Shown here piece after piece: positions 7,928 to 16,662 of a stretch of DNA of 64,000 nt. The notes below the pieces were generated by a model. That model was not told the DNA's origin. It saw nothing but the letters and a program-made list of their open reading frames with translations, and searched no databases. The translations under genes and the position numbers were made by a program. Position 1 is the stretch's first letter, and each line of letters starts with the position of its first letter. Source of the stretch: Beijerinckiaceae bacterium (GTDB taxonomy: Bacteria > Pseudomonadota > Alphaproteobacteria > Rhizobiales > Beijerinckiaceae); the NCBI GenBank assembly GCA_947453155.1, contig CANGFE010000002.1:26905-90904 (forward strand), written 5' to 3'.

Positions 7928-9850
7928 TTAAGACTTCTTTTTCTCGTCGCCGCCGACTTCCTTGAAGTCCGCGTCAATGACGTCGTCTTTATGCGCATGG
8001 GCGTCTTGTGCGGCGGCGCCATCAGCGGCGGCGCCTTCGGCACCTTGCTGGGCCTTGTACATGGCTTCGCCCAGCTTCATCGAAGCTTGCACAAGCTCAT
8101 TGGTCTTGGCCTTGATGGTTTCGACATCATCGCCTTCAAGCGCGCTCTTGAGCGCGGTGACGGCGGCTTCAATCGTCGACTTGTCAGCGTCCGAAACTTT
8201 GTCGCCATGTTCCGACACCGACTTTTCAGCCGAGTGAATCATGGCTTCGCCCTGATTCTTCGCGTCCACCAATTCACGGCGGAGCTTATCTTCGGCCGCG
8301 TTCAGTTCAGCATCCTTCACCATCTTTTCGATGTCGGCATCCGACAGACCGCCAGAGGCCTGAATGCGGATCTGCTGTTCCTTATTGGTGGCCTTGTCCT
8401 TCGCGGTGACATTCACAATGCCGTTGGCATCAATATCGAAGGTCACTTCCACCTGCGGCACGCCGCGCGGAGCTGAGGGAATACCAACGAGATCGAACTG
8501 GCCGAGCATTTTATTGTCGGCCGCCATTTCACGCTCGCCCTGGAAGACGCGGATCGTCACGGCAGTCTGATTGTCTTCAGCGGTCGAGAAGACCTGGCTC
8601 TTCTTGGTCGGGATCGTTGTGTTGCGGTCGATGAGGCGGGTGAACACGCCACCCAGGGTTTCAATGCCGAGCGACAGCGGCGTGACGTCGAGGAGCAGAA
8701 CGTCCTTCACATCACCCTGCAGCACGCCGGCCTGAACGGCTGCGCCAATCGCCACGACTTCGTCAGGATTGACGCCCTTATGCGGCTCTTTGCCGAAGAA
8801 GGATTTTACAATTTCCTGCACCTTCGGCATGCGGGTCATGCCGCCAACGAGAACGACTTCGTCGATCTGCGCAGCCGTAACGCCGGCATCCTTCATCGCC
8901 TTGCGGCAAGGTTCGATGGTCTTCTGGATCAGATCATCAACAATGGCTTCGAACTTCGCGCGCGTCAGCTTCAGCGCGAGATGCTTGGGGCCAGTGGCAT
9001 CAGCCGTGATATAGGGCAGGTTGATGTCGGTCTGCGCGGCAGAGGACAATTCGATCTTGGCCTTTTCAGCAGCTTCCTTCAGGCGTTGCAGTGCGAGCTT
9101 GTCCTTCTTCAGGTCAATGCCCTGCTCTTTCTTGAACTCATCGGCGAAATATTCGACGAGGCGCATGTCGAAATCTTCGCCGCCCAGGAATGTATCGCCG
9201 TTGGTCGACTTCACTTCGAACACGCCATCGCCGATTTCGAGGATCGACACGTCGAACGTGCCGCCGCCCAGATCGTAAACAGCAATCGTGCCCGAGCCCT
9301 TTTTGTCGAGGCCGTAAGCGAGTGCGGCAGCAGTCGGCTCGTTGATGATGCGCAGCACTTCAAGGCCCGCGATCTTGCCGGCATCTTTGGTCGCTTGGCG
9401 CTGGGCGTCGTTGAAGTAAGCGGGAACGGTGATGACGGCTTGTGTCACCTGCTGGCCCAAAAAGGCTTCAGCCGTTTCCTTCATCTTTTGCAGTGTGAAG
9501 GCGGAGATCTGCGAAGGCGAATATTGCTTGCCGTCTGAGGAGACCCAAGCATCGCCATTGCCGCCCTTGGTGATCTTGTAGGGGACAAGCGACATGTCCT
9601 TCTGCGTCATCGGATCTTCGAAGGTGCGACCGATCAGGCGCTTGATCGCGAAGAAGGTGCGCTCCGGATTGGTGACGCCTTGGCGCTTGGCCGGCTGGCC
9701 CACGAGGCGCTCGCCATCATCCGTGAAAGCAACAATGGAGGGGGTGGTGCGGGCACCTTCGGCGTTTTCGATCACCTTTGGCGTGGTGCCATCCATGACG
9801 GCGACGCAGGAATTGGTGGTGCCGAGGTCGATACCGATGACTTTTGCCAT
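7928..9850 (-). CDS. dnaK: Chaperone protein DnaK (Hsp70)
   Basis: DnaK is the ATP-dependent Hsp70 chaperone for folding and stress recovery. The 640-residue protein starts with the diagnostic [16 protein letters not shown], carries the ATPase signatures [12 protein letters not shown] and [13 protein letters not shown], the linker [15 protein letters not shown], a full substrate-binding domain and an alanine/acid-rich tail ending [15 protein letters not shown]. Length is normal. A candidate RpoH promoter lies about 145 bp upstream, and AAGGATGAG precedes the ATG. Confidence 0.99.
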   Translation of the reverse strand: MAKVIGIDLGTTNSCVAVMDGTTPKVIENAEGARTTPSIVAFTDDGERLVGQPAKRQGVTNPERTFFAIKRLIGRTFEDPMTQKDMSLVPYKITKGGNGDAWVSSDGKQYSPSQISAFTLQKMKETAEAFLGQQVTQAVITVPAYFNDAQRQATKDAGKIAGLEVLRIINEPTAAALAYGLDKKGSGTIAVYDLGGGTFDVSILEIGDGVFEVKSTNGDTFLGGEDFDMRLVEYFADEFKKEQGIDLKKDKLALQRLKEAAEKAKIELSSAAQTDINLPYITADATGPKHLALKLTRAKFEAIVDDLIQKTIEPCRKAMKDAGVTAAQIDEVVLVGGMTRMPKVQEIVKSFFGKEPHKGVNPDEVVAIGAAVQAGVLQGDVKDVLLLDVTPLSLGIETLGGVFTRLIDRNTTIPTKKSQVFSTAEDNQTAVTIRVFQGEREMAADNKMLGQFDLVGIPSAPRGVPQVEVTFDIDANGIVNVTAKDKATNKEQQIRIQASGGLSDADIEKMVKDAELNAAEDKLRRELVDAKNQGEAMIHSAEKSVSEHGDKVSDADKSTIEAAVTALKSALEGDDVETIKAKTNELVQASMKLGEAMYKAQQGAEGAAADGAAAQDAHAHKDDVIDADFKEVGGDEKKKS

Positions 9851-9994
9851 TTGAACTCATCCTTTTTGAGGCGGAACCCACGGACCCCGAAGCGATCCGA
9901 TCTGGTCCGGGCGGCGCACAAGGCAGCCGAGCCGGTCCGGGTCCCCGAATTGGTTACGCGAGAGAAGAGCGGGGAAGCCGTTCTGATGAGCCGG

Positions 9995-10023
9995 ATATGG
10001 GAACGCTCCCCCAGCGGTGCAAG
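9995..10023 (-). promoter_or_regulatory. Candidate RpoH (heat-shock sigma) promoter of dnaK
   Basis: Reading the minus strand, CTTGCA (10023-10018) is followed after 15 bp by TCCCATAT (10002-9995). This fits the sigma-32 consensus CTTGAA/CCCCATNT, and the spacing equals that in front of grpE. Transcription would begin near 9988. Confidence 0.6.
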
Positions 10024-10063
10024 ACGGGGAGAGACACGAAAAGTGAGGGATTTCGGTGATTTT

Positions 10064-10116
10064 CCCTCTCCCTTGAGGGGAGGCCGACTTGGGCGAAAGC
10101 CCGAGCGGGGTGGGGT
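10064..10116. repeat. REP-like element with GAAA-capped hairpin
   Basis: CCCTCTCCC, then a CTTGGGC-GAAA-GCCCGAG hairpin (10088-10105), then GGGGTGGGG. Elements of this layout (pyrimidine arm, small GNRA-capped stem, purine arm) are dispersed in many alphaproteobacterial genomes. It directly precedes a second palindromic repeat. Confidence 0.6.
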
Positions 10117-10130
10117 CGCGGGGTTTCGGC

Positions 10131-10215
10131 CGTCCTTTCGAGCGAAGCGAAGCAATCCAGGAGCCTCACGTGGGGCTTTCTGGGTTACTTCGTCGCTTTG
10201 CTCCTCGCAATGACG
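10131..10215. repeat. Palindromic intergenic repeat, copy 2
   Basis: Same family as 2104-2190. Arms are CGTCCTTTCGAGCGAAGCG (one end diverged) and CTCGCAATGACG, with GAAGCAATCCAG and a diverged counterpart CTGGGTTACTTC inside. It lies between the 3' end of osmC and the dnaK promoter region, and could insulate the two. Confidence 0.8.
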
Positions 10216-10220
10216 AGAGG

Positions 10221-10730
10221 TTAGACCCGATTGACCTGAAGCCCCAGCTTGGGGGGCTTGTTGAGGGTCTGGAAGATCACGCAATAGCGCTCGGTCAGTT
10301 TGATCAGCGAGGCGATCTGCTCTTCGGTGGCATCCGTGTCGATGTCGAAGGACAGGCGGATTTCGCGGAAGCCCACGGGGGCCTCCTTGTCGACGCCGAG
10401 CGTGCCGCGGAAATCGAGGTCACCTTCGGCCCGTACCGTGCCGCTCTTCAGCGGAATGGCCAGCGCTGTGGCCACAGCCTTCAGCGTCACACCGGCGCAA
10501 GCCACCAGCGCCTCGAGCAGCATGTCGCCCGAGCACAATTCAGCGCCCGAGCCGCCCGTTGCCGGATGGAGCCCTGCCACCGCCAAAGCGCGGCCGGTTT
10601 CGACCTTGCAGGCGATTTTGCTTTCATCGAGCGTGCCGTGAGCCTTCAGCGTGATGACAGCCGCATCGGGATCGTTCTTATATTTGTCCTTGTAGGGAGC
10701 CTGCATGGCGCGCAGTGCATTGGCATCCAT
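10221..10730 (-). CDS. OsmC-family peroxiredoxin-like protein
   Basis: OsmC/Ohr proteins reduce organic or fatty-acid hydroperoxides with two cysteines. The start at 10730 (MDANALRAMQAPYK) has AAGGAG 8 nt upstream. The 169-residue protein keeps both conserved cysteines, one in ELCSGDMLLEALVACAG and one in ERYCVIFQTL. It follows ssuB-like by 25 bp on the same strand and may be cotranscribed with the importer. The exact subfamily (OsmC, Ohr or YhfA-like) is not resolved; the ATG-proximal region looks more like the YhfA/OsmC group than Ohr. Confidence 0.85.
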   Translation of the reverse strand: MDANALRAMQAPYKDKYKNDPDAAVITLKAHGTLDESKIACKVETGRALAVAGLHPATGGSGAELCSGDMLLEALVACAGVTLKAVATALAIPLKSGTVRAEGDLDFRGTLGVDKEAPVGFREIRLSFDIDTDATEEQIASLIKLTERYCVIFQTLNKPPKLGLQVNRV

Positions 10731-10755
10731 CGTACGATCTCCTTGTTCTGATCTT

Positions 10756-11544
10756 TTAAAAAGAACCACCAGCGGCGGGGCTTTGAACGCGGCCTGCCTG
10801 ATGCGAATGGGGTTGATTGATCGAGCCGTCGAGCGCTTTCAAAACAAGGCGCTTGGCTTCGGCAAATTCCGGCGACAGGCGATCGCGCGGGCGGGGTAGA
10901 TCAATCGGAATATCTGCAAAAATGCGTCCCGGCTTGGGTTGCAGCACAATGGCGCGATCTGCGAGCGCGACGGCTTCTTCCACATCATGCGTGACAAGCA
11001 CGAGCGTCGGGCGATGTGTTTCCCAAAGGGCTAGCAAATGATCTTGCAGGCTTTCGCGCGTCAAAGCATCGAGCGCGGAGAAAGGTTCATCGAGCAAAAG
11101 CGCTTTGGGCTGTGTGACGAGTGCACGCACAATCGACACGCGTTGCGCTTGGCCGCCAGACAATTCGCGTGGCCAGCGATTGCCATAGCCTGCAAGGCCC
11201 ACGCGCAGCAGCGCTTCATCAACACGACGCTCTTGTTCGTCTTTCGGCAGATGGTCGAGGCCGAAAGAAATATTTTGCGCCACCGTCAACCAAGGCAAAA
11301 GGCGCGCTTCTTGAAAGACGATTCCAACGGCCGGATGAGGCGCATGAATCACTTCGCCATCCAGCGCGGCATGGCCGCGCGTTGGCGCTTCAAGGCCGGA
11401 AATCATGCGCAAAAGCGTGGTCTTGCCGCAGCCCGAACCACCAACAAGCGCAACAATCTCGCCTGCATCGACATTCAGGCTGATCTTTTCCAACGCCTGC
11501 GTGCCGTTGGGATAAATTTTGCAAAGAGCATCAATGGTCAGCAT
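10756..11544 (-). CDS. ssuB: ABC transporter ATP-binding protein, SsuB/TauB type
   Basis: This is the ATPase of an aliphatic sulfonate/taurine-type importer. The 262-residue protein has Walker A GGSGCGKTT (about 35-43), Q-loop in GIVFQEARLLPW, signature LSGGQAQR, Walker B ALLLDEPFSALD and the switch histidine in LVTHDVEEA. The FQEARLLPWLTV segment is typical of nitrate/sulfonate/taurine importers. A single base separates it from the permease stop (TGA-C-ATG), so translation is coupled. Substrate is inferred from family and partner genes. Confidence 0.85.
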   Translation of the reverse strand: MLTIDALCKIYPNGTQALEKISLNVDAGEIVALVGGSGCGKTTLLRMISGLEAPTRGHAALDGEVIHAPHPAVGIVFQEARLLPWLTVAQNISFGLDHLPKDEQERRVDEALLRVGLAGYGNRWPRELSGGQAQRVSIVRALVTQPKALLLDEPFSALDALTRESLQDHLLALWETHRPTLVLVTHDVEEAVALADRAIVLQPKPGRIFADIPIDLPRPRDRLSPEFAEAKRLVLKALDGSINQPHSHQAGRVQSPAAGGSF

Positions 11545-11545
11545 G

Positions 11546-12379
11546 TCATGCGCCCCTCTGATGCGTGTCTTGCCAAGTGAGGAAAGGCTTGGTCAGCACA
11601 ACAATTAGCCAGTCACCAATCTTGCCGAGGACAGCAAAGGCAATGATGGCGGCGAGAATCTGATCCGGTTTGCCGAGCTGTTGGCCATCGACGAGCAGAT
11701 AGCCCAAGCCTTCCGACGCGCCCATGATTTCAGCCGCAACCACGAACATGAAACCAAGGCCAAGACCGGAGCGAATGGCGATGATGAAATCAGGCAGGAT
11801 GGCTGGCAGCAAAACGCGACGGACCAGCGCCAAGCGCGAGAGACGAAACACGCGGCCAACTTCCACAATCTTGCGATCGACATTGGCAATGGCCGCCATC
11901 ACACCCAGATAGACGGGGAAGAACACACCCACTGCAATCAGCGCGATTTTCGAGCTTTCGAAAATGCCGAGCCAGAGAATGAAAAGCGGCACCCAAGCGA
12001 GTGAAGGAATGGCGCGCAAAGCTTGCAGGGTCGGATCGAGCAGGCGGCGCGCATTGCGCGAAGCGCCCGTCAATGCACCAAGCAACATGCCAACCAGCGC
12101 ACCCAGACCAAAGCCCATGCCGACACGCACGGTTGTGGCGAGCACATGGGTAGCCAGTTCGCCGCTTTGGGCGAGCTTCCAGAGGGTTGTGAAAACACGG
12201 CTTGGCGGCGGCAACAGGCGCGCCTGCACAAGGCCAGCACGGAAGGCGGCTTCATAAAGCAGGCCTGCTGTCACCGGCAGCACAAGGCCGAGCAGAAATG
12301 ATGTGCCAAAAACGGCAAAGCGCGCAGCCTTGGGCTGCGCGTTTGTGGTCGTTGTTTGGTCGAGCGTAGCCTCGCTCAT
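11546..12379 (-). CDS. ssuC: ABC transporter permease, SsuC/TauC type
   Basis: Inner-membrane permease of the sulfonate-type importer. The 277-residue protein has a cytoplasmic N-terminus, about six hydrophobic segments beginning with SFLLGLVLPVTAGLLYEAAF, and the EAA loop (VEVGRVFRLSRLALVRRVLLP) that docks the ATPase. The segment IPSLAWVPLFILWLGIFESSK is characteristic of the SsuC/TauC/NrtB family. It lies between the binding protein and the ATPase genes. Confidence 0.85.
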   Translation of the reverse strand: MSEATLDQTTTTNAQPKAARFAVFGTSFLLGLVLPVTAGLLYEAAFRAGLVQARLLPPPSRVFTTLWKLAQSGELATHVLATTVRVGMGFGLGALVGMLLGALTGASRNARRLLDPTLQALRAIPSLAWVPLFILWLGIFESSKIALIAVGVFFPVYLGVMAAIANVDRKIVEVGRVFRLSRLALVRRVLLPAILPDFIIAIRSGLGLGFMFVVAAEIMGASEGLGYLLVDGQQLGKPDQILAAIIAFAVLGKIGDWLIVVLTKPFLTWQDTHQRGA

Positions 12380-12439
12380 AAGGGCTCCAAAAAACAGGTC
12401 CGGAGGGATCAGCTCCCCGCCGGAGCCAGCCTTCTAGCC

Positions 12440-13402
12440 TTACTTGGCCGACACCGCAAAGCGGGTATCGATCAAAGCGCCGACAACGGCCTTCACGTCC
12501 GTCTCAGGCTTCAGCACGCCCGCCTTCTGCAGGGCGAGACCCGCCTGCAGGATGGTTTCGGTCGTGGCCGGGGTGATCGAGGCATTGGTCAGGTCCGTGC
12601 GCTCGAGCTGGCGCTGGATGACCGCGTCGGGCAGCTTGGTTTCAGCGACCAACGCCTTCTTCAAAGCGTCCGGATTGGCCTTGGCCCAGATGCGGGCTTC
12701 TTCATAGACCTTGAGGACGCGCTTCACGAGTTCCGGGTTCTTGGCCAGAAACTCTTCGCGCGTGTTGAGCACGCCCCACGTATTGTCTTCAGCCTTGCGG
12801 TAGAGGAGCTTGGCGCCTTCTTCCACTTCAGCCTGCGCCATGATCGGGTCGAGACCGGCCCAAGCATCGACATCGCCACGCACCAGCGCGGTCTTGCCAT
12901 CAGCATGCTGCAGGAGAACGAGCTTCACGTCTTTCTCGGTCAGGCCAGCCTTGTCGAGAGCGCGCACGAGGAAGATATGCGGGTCCGTGCCGCGGGTGAC
13001 AGCAATCTTCTGGCCCTTCAGCTCTTCGACCTTGGTGATCTTCGAGTCCTTGCCGGTGACGAGTGCCGTCCATTCGGGGCGTGAGAAAATGCCGACCGAC
13101 TTGACCGGATTGTCATTGATGCGAGCCACCAAGGCGGCTGCACCTGCGGTCGAGCCAATGTCGAGCGAGCCGGCATTGAGGAATTCGAGCGCTTTGTTGG
13201 AGCCAGCCGAGAAGATCCAACGAATGTTGATCTTGTCCTTCTCGAATTCTTTTTCGAGAAGCTTCTGGTCCTTGATGACCAGCGAGAGCGGGTTGTAGGT
13301 CGCGTAATCAACGCGGATTTCTGAAACCTGCGCCAAAGCGGGGGCAGAGACAGCCAGCGACAGGGTCGCAGCGAGAGCGGTGCGGCGGGTGAACGCGAAC
13401 AT
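12440..13402 (-). CDS. ssuA: Periplasmic substrate-binding protein, SsuA type
   Basis: Captures the substrate, probably an aliphatic sulfonate, for the importer. The start at 13402 (MFAFTRRTALAATLS) has AAGGAG upstream; a 7-codon longer start has none. The 320-residue product has a signal peptide ending about ALAQ at 25, then the NMT1/SsuA-like fold: SAGSNKALEFLNAGSLDIGSTAG and KGQKIAVTRGTDPHIF. A good promoter candidate precedes it, making ssuA the first gene of ssuA-ssuC-ssuB(-osmC). Taurine or other sulfur compounds are possible substrates. Confidence 0.85.
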   Translation of the reverse strand: MFAFTRRTALAATLSLAVSAPALAQVSEIRVDYATYNPLSLVIKDQKLLEKEFEKDKINIRWIFSAGSNKALEFLNAGSLDIGSTAGAAALVARINDNPVKSVGIFSRPEWTALVTGKDSKITKVEELKGQKIAVTRGTDPHIFLVRALDKAGLTEKDVKLVLLQHADGKTALVRGDVDAWAGLDPIMAQAEVEEGAKLLYRKAEDNTWGVLNTREEFLAKNPELVKRVLKVYEEARIWAKANPDALKKALVAETKLPDAVIQRQLERTDLTNASITPATTETILQAGLALQKAGVLKPETDVKAVVGALIDTRFAVSAK

Positions 13403-13456
13403 GAGAAGCTCCTTGAAACACACAAGCAGCCCTGCTCAGTCGCGGGCCGTGTTTCT

Positions 13457-13485
13457 TTTCTAGGACGCTTTGTTCTTTTTGTCAA
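13457..13485 (-). promoter_or_regulatory. Candidate sigma-70 promoter of the ssu-like operon
   Basis: On the minus strand a perfect TTGACA (13485-13480) is followed after 17 bp by TAGAAA (13462-13457). The start would lie near 13450, about 48 nt before the binding-protein gene. Confidence 0.55.
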
Positions 13486-13517
13486 ACAGCCCGCGAGCAG
13501 ATGTAAATATATTTATT

Positions 13518-14069
13518 TCACAAAATATTTTGTTTATTTTCCCAGTCCAGCAGTGCCTGTTTGGTTTCCAGCCCCCAATGATAGCCGGTCGGGGCGCCGT
13601 CCTTGCCGCGCACGCGGTGGCATGGCACGGCCACACAAACGGGGTTGCGTCCCACCGCCCCGCCAATGGCGCGCGCTGCCTTGGGCCGCCCGAGCTTTTC
13701 CGCCAGAGCCCCGTAACTGGTGAAGCTGCCTGCGGGGATGGACATCAAAGCCTCCCAGACTGCGCGATCCAGTTCGCCACCAATCAAAAGCAGCGGCACG
13801 GGCTCGTCGTTCCGCGCATCGAAAATGCGGGCTACGAAGTCCGTGCCAGCGCCCGCCTCTTCGACGAAGCGCGCTTTGGGCCAGCGTCGTTGCAAATCGG
13901 CGAGGGCTGCTTTCCTGTCTGGCGAAAAACCAAGGCCAGCCAAAGCGCCGTCACAGATCAGCGCGATCACCTCGCCAAAGGGCGTGTCGTGAAAAGCGTA
14001 AGTAAAAGAAAGGCCCGAAGCGGCGAAAGCCTCGCGCGAAAGGAAGCGGAGTGTGACGCGCTCAATCAT
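13518..14069 (-). CDS. ogt: Methylated-DNA--protein-cysteine S-methyltransferase
   Basis: Suicide repair protein that takes the methyl group from O6-methylguanine onto its own cysteine. I start at 14069 (MIERVTLRF), which overlaps the preceding gene by 8 bp; an ATG 6 bp upstream is equally possible. The 183-residue protein carries the active-site VPCHRVRG with C150, the DNA-binding helix TSYGALAEKLGRPKAARAIGGAVGRN split here as TSYGALAEKLG and RAIGGAVGRN, and a C-terminal GYHWGLETK loop. No AraC-like Ada domain is present, so it is the stand-alone Ogt form. Confidence 0.93.
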   Translation of the reverse strand: MIERVTLRFLSREAFAASGLSFTYAFHDTPFGEVIALICDGALAGLGFSPDRKAALADLQRRWPKARFVEEAGAGTDFVARIFDARNDEPVPLLLIGGELDRAVWEALMSIPAGSFTSYGALAEKLGRPKAARAIGGAVGRNPVCVAVPCHRVRGKDGAPTGYHWGLETKQALLDWENKQNIL

Positions 14070-14556
14070 GATCATAGCGCGGGCCGCGCCGCGCTTCGGC
14101 CAAAGCTTGCGAGAGATCACGCGCAAACACTGCCTTACGATCAGGGTCCAAATAGCGCGCCACTTCAACGCTTGACCCGCGCGAGGCGACCGCGAGCTTT
14201 TGCAGGCCGAACTCTTCATCTTCTTCTTTTTCAAGCCGCACCCAGAGCGGATTGAAATGATAATCAGCGCGGGCACCCTTGGCCGAAACTTTCGCCAGAT
14301 GCAGTTCAAGCGGCGTGACGCTCACATCTTCATAGGCGCGCGCATCGCGATAATTGGCGCGGAAGGCGACATAGAACATCACCACATCCAGCCCCATGAA
14401 GCCCATGACAGGCCATGCGCCCAGAAAGATGAAGGGTAGGGCGGTCACAAAAGCCGCAGCGGAAAACACCAACAGCAAGAGGCGAAAATTGGCATGGGAC
14501 AGCGAGCGGTGCGGGGTGAGCCGCGCCGAAAACAATGGCTTTTCAACGAGTGACAT
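14062..14556 (-). CDS. DUF2244 integral membrane protein
   Basis: Function unknown. The family is common in alphaproteobacteria and is often found beside nth. The start at 14556 (MSLVEKPLFSARLTPHRSLS) fits the family; the frame extends 28 codons upstream into the nth promoter region. The 164-residue protein has two adjoining transmembrane helices (about 25-70, LLLLVFSAAAFVTALPFIF and GFMGLDVVMFYVAFRAN) followed by a soluble basic domain with HFNPLWVRLE. It overlaps ogt and runs divergently from nth. Confidence 0.8.
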   Translation of the reverse strand: MSLVEKPLFSARLTPHRSLSHANFRLLLLVFSAAAFVTALPFIFLGAWPVMGFMGLDVVMFYVAFRANYRDARAYEDVSVTPLELHLAKVSAKGARADYHFNPLWVRLEKEEDEEFGLQKLAVASRGSSVEVARYLDPDRKAVFARDLSQALAEARRGPRYDHD

Positions 14557-14630
14557 CTGATCCACTGAAAAGGCCTCGCGATGGACGTTGCGTCCTTGGG
14601 TGGCTCCCTCTTTCTCAGTATAACCCAGAC

Positions 14631-15413
14631 ATGCCCGCAAAAAAGAGCCCCACCCCCATCAAAAAGAAGGCAACCGCCAAGAAAGCGGTGCCGCGAAAGG
14701 TCGCACGTGCGGCCAAGAAGCCTGCCAAGGCACCCGCCAAAACAATAGCTGCAAAAAAGCCGAAAGGCCGCCGCCGCCCCGTCGGGGCAGAAGCCGTGCA
14801 TGAGATTTTTACGCGCTTTCGCAAAGCCAATCCCGAGCCCAAGGGCGAACTTGAACATGTGAATGTCTTCACATTGCTCGTAGCGGTTGTGTTATCCGCG
14901 CAAGCCACCGATGCGGGCGTCAACAAGGCGACGCGCGCACTCTTTGCCATTGCCGACACGCCAGAGAAAATGGTGGCGCTGGGTGAAGAGAAGATTCGCG
15001 ACTATGTGAAAACGATTGGCCTCTTCCGCACCAAGGCGAAGAATGTTTATCTCTTGTCACGCGAGCTGATTGAAAAATACGACAGCAACGTCCCGCCATC
15101 GCGCGAAATTTTGGAAACACTTCCCGGCGTTGGCCGCAAGACGGCGAATGTTGTGATGAATATGGCTTTTGGTGAGCCCACCATTGCGGTGGATACGCAT
15201 CTCTTCCGCTTGTCGAACCGGATTCCACTCGCCATTGGCAAAACGCCGCTCGCTATTGAGCTGGGATTGGAGAAAGTGATTCCTGCCGAATTCATGCAAC
15301 ACGCGCATCATTGGCTGATTCTGCATGGCCGCTATATTTGCAAGGCGCGCCGACCCGATTGCGAAGCCTGTCTCATTTCAGACCTTTGCACCTCACCCGA
15401 AAAGACAATCTGA
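14631..15413 (+). CDS. nth: Endonuclease III with lysine/alanine-rich N-terminal tail
   Basis: Nth is a base-excision-repair glycosylase/AP lyase for oxidised pyrimidines. The 260-residue protein has the helix-hairpin-helix LPGVGRKTANVV with catalytic K170, D188 in VDTHLFRLSNR, and the 4Fe-4S cluster ligands C237-x6-C244-x2-C247-x5-C253. Unusual is a basic tail over residues 1-50, rich in Lys, Ala and Pro, resembling a histone H1 tail and probably binding DNA without specificity. The divergent DUF2244 gene starts 74 bp away. Confidence 0.95.
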   Translation: MPAKKSPTPIKKKATAKKAVPRKVARAAKKPAKAPAKTIAAKKPKGRRRPVGAEAVHEIFTRFRKANPEPKGELEHVNVFTLLVAVVLSAQATDAGVNKATRALFAIADTPEKMVALGEEKIRDYVKTIGLFRTKAKNVYLLSRELIEKYDSNVPPSREILETLPGVGRKTANVVMNMAFGEPTIAVDTHLFRLSNRIPLAIGKTPLAIELGLEKVIPAEFMQHAHHWLILHGRYICKARRPDCEACLISDLCTSPEKTI

Positions 15414-15456
15414 ACCGCTTTTGCTTACGCCTCACGGCCCATGCTAGCCTTCGCCC

Positions 15457-15696
15457 ATGCTTGGACCAGCCGACATCGAGGATTGGACTTACGATGAGCG
15501 CGACATGGTCTGTGCCGCGCTGCGCCGTCACGATTCCATTCATGCCGTGGTGACGGGCGCTGATCAAAGCGCGATTGGTTTTCCAGATCATTTGCGCGGC
15601 ACGGTGTGCCGCTTCGCTGCGCAAGACGAGATGGCGATGGATGATCTTTGGATGATCGCCGAATGGCTGGGCTGTTTCGCCCGCCGCGCGGCCTGA
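15457..15696 (+). CDS. Small hypothetical protein (79 residues)
   Basis: Not recognised. The frame begins with ATG at 15457, 43 bp after nth, and stops one base before the uppP stop codon on the other strand. Codon use matches neighbouring genes (many GCC, CGC, GAT) and the product is acidic and soluble with a Trp-rich C-terminus (DDLWMIAEWLGCFARRAA). The way it exactly fills the space between nth and uppP supports it being real. No ribosome binding site stands out. Confidence 0.5.
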   Translation: MLGPADIEDWTYDERDMVCAALRRHDSIHAVVTGADQSAIGFPDHLRGTVCRFAAQDEMAMDDLWMIAEWLGCFARRAA

Positions 15697-15697
15697 T

Positions 15698-16501
15698 TTA
15701 TTTCACGACAAACAAAGCAATCAGACCCGCTGTGCCGACCACAATTCGCCACCAAGCGAAAAAGGCAAAGCCGTGTCGTGAGACGAATTGCAAAAAGCCG
15801 CGCACAACAAACAAGCCCGAAATAAAGGCTGCAATGAAACCGATGATGATCAGCGCCACATCATCAAATTCGAGCAGCTTGTAATTTTTAAACAGATCAT
15901 AAGCGAAGGCGCCCGCCATGGTTGGCATGGCGAGGAAGAAAGAAAATTCCGCCGCCGCACGCTTTGATGCGCCAAAGAACATGGCCGAGACAATCGTCGC
16001 GCCCGAGCGCGACACGCCCGGCACCATGGCCAGACATTGAAAGAAGCCGACCAGCAGCGCGGTCTTCAGCGGCATGTCCATCGCATCATCAAATGTCGGC
16101 TTAGGCGCGAGATCATCCACCGCCAGCAGCACGAGGCCGCCGGCAATCAACATGGTGCAAACGATGAGCGGATTGAACAGCACGCCTTTGATGACGCTAT
16201 GCGCGCCTGCGCCAATGACAGCGGCGGGAATGAAAGCCAGCAAGACGGCAATGACGAAACGGCGTGCCTGTGGGTCATCTTTGAGGCCAAGCAGGATCGC
16301 GATGATCTTGTGCATGTAAGCATAGAGAATGGCGAGAATGGCGCCGAGCTGCACCAAAACTTCAAAACTCTTGCCCTTGGATTCAAAGCCCAAGAAATGA
16401 CCGACGAGCAGAAGATGCCCCGTCGAAGAGACGGGCAAAAATTCGGTCAGGCCTTCAATCCCACCCAAAAGCAGAGCTTTCAGCGCATCAATCAGCGACA
16501 T
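15698..16501 (-). CDS. uppP: Undecaprenyl-diphosphatase UppP (BacA)
   Basis: Membrane phosphatase that recycles undecaprenyl diphosphate for peptidoglycan and other polymers; overproduction gives bacitracin resistance. The start at 16501 has AAGGAGAG upstream. The 267-residue polytopic protein shows the catalytic [15 protein letters not shown] near residues 16-30 and [10 protein letters not shown] near 170. It is divergent from fzlA, another envelope/division gene, across 161 bp that contain no other gene I can see. Confidence 0.97.
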   Translation of the reverse strand: MSLIDALKALLLGGIEGLTEFLPVSSTGHLLLVGHFLGFESKGKSFEVLVQLGAILAILYAYMHKIIAILLGLKDDPQARRFVIAVLLAFIPAAVIGAGAHSVIKGVLFNPLIVCTMLIAGGLVLLAVDDLAPKPTFDDAMDMPLKTALLVGFFQCLAMVPGVSRSGATIVSAMFFGASKRAAAEFSFFLAMPTMAGAFAYDLFKNYKLLEFDDVALIIIGFIAAFISGLFVVRGFLQFVSRHGFAFFAWWRIVVGTAGLIALFVVK

Positions 16502-16662
16502 TAACCTCTCCTTAACCCGCAACGGGTGGAACACATGCGGCCCATGCGCGCAACGTGCGCGATTCGGGTTGTGAGCCGTGCATTCCGCTTTTATACGGAG
16601 TGACGAATTCAATCCACCTTGTCTGTTCGACCAAGGTGCGTACGGGGTCGGTGCAAAGCGTT

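Larger units (their letters stand above)
9851..10220. other. Non-coding region between osmC and dnaK
   Basis: About 370 bp without a convincing gene. From dnaK outwards it holds a leader of roughly 140 nt, the candidate RpoH promoter, a repeat with a GAAA-capped hairpin (10064-10116) and a palindromic repeat copy (10131-10215). Short open frames exist here on both strands but run through the repeats and show no protein-like signature. Confidence 0.7.

Noticed and set aside
7916..9538. Long plus-strand open frames (186 and 252 codons) inside dnaK
   Set aside because: They are antisense to a highly conserved dnaK, arise from its codon bias, and have no family signature or ribosome site.
13520..13533. 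Perfect 14-bp palindrome ACAAAATATTTTGT, considered as an operator
   Set aside because: It lies within the last codons of ogt (encoding KQNIL) and not at the position of the ssuA promoter, so no clear target gene.
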